From: Bombus terrestris
Lineage: Eukaryota; Arthropoda; Insecta; Hymenoptera; Apidae
Reading direction: 5' to 3'
DNA: 64,000 nt
Assembly (NCBI RefSeq): GCF_910591885.1
Contig: NC_063274.1
Coordinates: forward strand, 21,412,164 to 21,476,163
Positions 60,691-64,000 of this stretch are shown here, piece after piece. The notes below the pieces were generated by a model. It made no database searches. It was not told where the DNA came from and saw only the letters and a program-made list of their open reading frames with translations. Made by a program: the position numbers and the translations under genes. Within the stretch, counting starts at the first letter, position 1, and every line of letters begins with the position of its first letter.

Positions 60691-61883
60691 TGTTAATACT
60701 CGTGGTAAAGGTATCGTGAAAGGGTAGATACATACACTTAGACAGGAAAGTTTACATACGGCTATGGAATTTTGCGTATCTGAGTCACTGAAGAAAGTGA
60801 AAACGCGTATTGTTACAAAATTGTGTGTATTTATATATTAGTACGGTTATTATAGATATCTATCGAGAAGCAATTAAAACGTTTAATTGCTAAAAATCGC
60901 GGAATAAAATTATATCAGAAATTACGGAACCTTTAACGCTAATGTTAGCTGGACGTAATCAATGCTGACGTAGGACATCTACAAGATATCGATATTACTT
61001 AGTATTAAGCCTAGTATTTTCATGATTTCATAACAGATGTATGTAATGTTTGCAATATCGTATCTTATATTTCTCTTACTCCTTTTTTCTTAATAAAAAT
61101 GTTACGTTTTAACAACACGTGTCTTATTGTTCTAAAAAAATGTGTACAGTTAAATGTATTTTTACTATAATATTTTATATTTATGGGATGTATGTAGACC
61201 TTTGTGACTGACTGTAAGTAATTTTGTTGAAATTTGTAAAAAAAAATTTCGCAATCTAGCTTATATCCATCAAAAACTTGTTTCTAAGTCATGATCCTTT
61301 CGCTATTGATCTTCTGATTGATCAAACCGAGCAGTTTGATTAACCGACCAATTTAATCCGTAGCGATGAATGATCAACTTCCGTAACTAAGCGAGTGATT
61401 AATCTCAATAGAAAGTATCGATATCGATGCACACGCTCGGATCGTCTGCCACAGCACGGGTCGTGTTTTCATCCTGTTTCCATTCCTGGCGAAGACACAC
61501 ACATATGTAAACGATGCTCGGCTTCTCGTTCCTTCGACCACGTGTATTTTCCTAAACCATTCCTACTTACGCTACCTCATTATTCACCTAATTATTCTCG
61601 CAACATTGCTGTATCCTTTTTTGGAAACACGTTAAAAGCAGGTAACGCGTGTAAGTTTTACTGTTATGCTAAATCTTGCAATAAAATCAAGTACATTAAA
61701 ATAAGTTTCTCATACAGATACTATAATTTCATCTGCTTTGAATTTCCATATATTTACACAGCGGTAAAAAAGATTTACCTTCATATGATTTTGAAATAAT
61801 TAAAATAATTCATCACTATAAAATAAAAAACATTATTATACTATATTACATATTTTAATACGATTACGTATTGAAGGTGTCAC
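60691..61883. other. AT-rich non-coding stretch
   Basis: A 134-codon plus-strand frame at 61395-61799 is tyrosine-, cysteine- and lysine-rich with no recognised domain, in AT-rich DNA. I do not think it is a gene. Confidence 0.35.
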
Positions 61884-62457
61884 TTAAAGTAAAAGGATTA
61901 ATAAAAGGTGCTGCAAATTTAAGTGCTCTCCACTTTCAATGTATTCAAAGCTTTCACTGTCAGCTTCGCTTTAGCCTAATTCATACTGATCTTCTTCGGA
62001 GGTATCCTCAGAACAATCTTCATTGATGTTGATATTTTGTCCAATATCTTATTATATCTCTTGAATTTACTCATGATTGCTAGAAAAGGGGGATAGTTCA
62101 AAATAAGAAAATACTGTGCCAAATTCAATTATCCTATCGTAAATATTTACAATAAGTGGAGACAATAATGGGAAATGTCTACGATAACTGAAACTTTTGC
62201 ACACTATCTTTGAAAAACGGATTGTTTATGAAATCAGCTGAGCCGTCAATTTGATGGGTCTCGTAGAGATAGATATACTACAAACAGATTTCAAAAATTA
62301 GAAAGCCCAGGAAAAAATAATTTTGTGTATAAATTCTTTAGATGAAATGATTAATTTACGATGCAAAATGGTTAAAATTGGTGCTATGGTTTTTGAGATA
62401 TTTCATTTCAAAGCTCGAAATCCGTCAAATTGACGGGTCCCGTAAACCTAGTGTTAA
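61884..62457 (-). mobile_element. Decayed 5' portion of a piggyBac-like transposon
   Basis: Read on the minus strand, a TTAA at 62454-62457 is followed by CACTAGGTTTACGGG and then a palindromic CCGTCAATTTGACGG-type word. This is the layout of piggyBac-family ends known from insects. A near copy of the subterminal word (CCGTCAATTTGATGGGTC) recurs in the same orientation at about 62243-62266. About 400 bases inward, a minus-strand frame (62048 to 61884) reads as a run of acidic residues (NINEDCSEDTSEEDQYELG). It is interrupted by a TAA at 61971-61973 and then continues as SEADSESFEYIESGEH. Acidic N-termini are usual in these transposases. No catalytic DDD region and no other terminus were found, so the element is truncated and dead. 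Confidence 0.65.
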
Positions 62458-62686
62458 ATTGGTCACGATCTTTCGATCACACGTTCAACTGTAAATACAA
62501 ATTGTATAAAGAAAGAAAGTTATAAATCACAAATATTCGCATGAAACTACCAATAAATACAAAAATCAATAATATTGGTGAAATTGTCTGTAAAGTCCAA
62601 GTGAAACATCTCATAATCTCTAAACGGAAGCATATTGTTTATACTACGTTGCTTCATCTTCCGAGTCTCGGCTGACATAGAAACTT
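62458..62686. other. AT-rich sequence right of the transposon remnant
   Basis: Nothing beyond low-complexity AT-rich sequence is visible. Confidence 0.4.
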
Positions 62687-63178
62687 TCACGTATCTCCGG
62701 CCAAGAGGGATTCCCGACGCGACGTTGCATTTCCTGAACGTAACGCTGCGCGAACTATGACATTACGCTTAATTGTCGGTGACTGCATAAACATTGATGA
62801 ATGCCTGGATGGCTGTGGCCGGCTGTGGACGTGCTTTCTCGAGATCCGTTCGATGACTTGGAAGACTTTCACGACGACCAGGGCCCCCATAGAAAACTGA
62901 AAGTCACATCGTGTCAACATTATAAAGTAACGATTATTCGTGTTACGTTGTACCGCGACGTGTCTCGCCGCGAGTCTTTCGTGTCTCGACGATCGATGAT
63001 CGGCGGTTGGTACGACGTTTTCGTCCGTGGATAAATATTTGTACGTGCGACGTTTTCCTACTGTCATTCTAGACAAGGAATATTCAGGAAAAATTCGAAC
63101 CAGGCAAACGAATACAAGCAACGATTGTTCGTTTGCTGATGGTTTGGTCATGTTTATTAGGCAAGGCGAGAGAGGCAA
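62687..63178 (-). CDS. 163-codon open frame; probably spurious
   Basis: Arginine/serine-rich frame in a CpG-richer section, overlapped by two plus-strand frames. It shows no signal peptide, domain or splice signal that would favour it, and it is listed only because of its length. Confidence 0.1.
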   Translation of the reverse strand: MPLSPCLINMTKPSANEQSLLVFVCLVRIFPEYSLSRMTVGKRRTYKYLSTDENVVPTADHRSSRHERLAARHVAVQRNTNNRYFIMLTRCDFQFSMGALVVVKVFQVIERISRKHVHSRPQPSRHSSMFMQSPTIKRNVIVRAALRSGNATSRRESLLAGDT

Positions 63179-63355
63179 AGAGATGAGGAGTAGAAAAAGG
63201 AATGAGAGAAAGAGGAAGATTATATTAGCGTAGAGAATAAAGAGAGGGCCGAGGGCAGGAAGATCGGGGCGAAAATGAAAGTGAAGGAAAAGAAAGGAAG
63301 GAAGGAACAGTGGAGATAGATGAGAGAAGAAAAACCATAAGACGGGAAGAAAAGT
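63160..63355 (+). repeat. Purine-rich tract
   Basis: Nearly 200 bases dominated by A and G (GAGAGA, GAAAGAGGAAG, GGAAGGAAGG), with a 25-base uninterrupted purine run at 63283-63307. It may form triplex DNA or bind GAGA-type factors. It could also be worn microsatellite. Confidence 0.8.
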
Positions 63356-63360
63356 TATTA

Positions 63361-64000
63361 GAATGGCGCTTATCTTTGCTTCTTTTCGTTTCAGGATTGG
63401 ATAAATATCTTCTTAATCCTGTTAGAATCGATACTTTTTGATTGTGTAAAAGCTCCTATTCTATTAATTATTCCAGTACAGATCTGAACATTAGACAGAA
63501 CATTATGAAACAACTTAGTTTCTCAATTATCGATTATATGTGTACGAAACTTGCTCAATTGTTATGTACTCACTTATTATATATTCACTAAGACCACTAC
63601 ATATTATGTTCAGGAATTTCTCTAGTAGAATAATTGAATAGAAAATCATGAATTAAGTTTATATAGAAAAAGACCAAAGATATATCTACGTAAGTTATGA
63701 ATGTCGTTGTAAATTGTTGCGTGGGCTTTTACAACGACAGTTGTCTGCGTTAAAACCCCATGAACGAAAGGTAACGTCAAAATGAATTTTATAGCTTGAT
63801 CTTGAACAGAATTCTCGAAACGGTATAAGTCCGGTTTAACTCAAATACAAATACATACATCTCTATTCTTTATACACTTTATACACGATTAATTCGAAAA
63901 GTATCGTTTTGTATCGAATAAGTCACTCTCTTCGTTCTCCTATATTCGATCGAATCGTCGGCGATTGAAATTCGCTCAGCGTAATCGGATTTTTCCGTAG
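63361..64000. other. AT-rich non-coding stretch to the window edge
   Basis: No gene, RNA or element supported. The last 100 bases become CpG-richer (CGATCGAATCG words), perhaps the edge of another patch. Confidence 0.4.

Overview
The window looks like nuclear DNA from an insect, most likely a hymenopteran and probably a bee. This is an inference from overall texture: AT-rich background broken by patches rich in undepleted CpG, short microsatellites, decayed DNA transposons, and no dense gene packing. There are no bacterial-style operons, no tRNA or rRNA I could recognise, no CRISPR array, and no open reading frame matching a protein family I can name with confidence. I read most of it as intergenic or long-intron sequence. 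Layout: AT-rich stretches of 1-3 kb alternate with CpG-rich patches of 0.2-1 kb, near 1-420, 2.8-3.2, 7.0-7.4, 8.5-9.3, 11.2-11.5, 16.0-16.3, 17.1-17.4, 18.9-20.5, 23.0-24.3, 32.3-35.3, 41.0-41.5, 45.2-46.4, 47.5-48.2, 49.2-49.5, 52.7-53.5, 54.6-56.3, 58.9-60.6 and 62.6-63.4 kb. Some of these may be conserved regulatory elements or promoters, but sequence alone cannot settle that. The best-supported non-random objects are: a 597-bp fold-back element with arms of about 210 bp and TA duplications (50624-51220); a decayed piggyBac-like 5' end with a TTAA target site and an acidic reading-frame remnant (61884-62457); a 49-bp near-perfect RNA-type hairpin (55293-55405); a smaller perfect 20-bp-stem hairpin (37970-38021); a perfect 30-bp palindrome (48655-48684); and two worn tandem repeats (40776-41016 with a 138-bp period, 43320-43700 with units of about 100-130 bp). 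If the window lies in a long plus-strand intron, the most functional-looking short signals are sites where a 3' splice site abuts a 5' splice site (46944/46945, 9042/9043 and, weaker, 12600/12601). That is the arrangement known from recursive splicing of long insect introns. No genes here can be shown to work together. Coding candidates (39132-39428, 19791-20096, 43987-44301, 8688-9452 and 14677-14970) are low-confidence and are described so that they can be tested.
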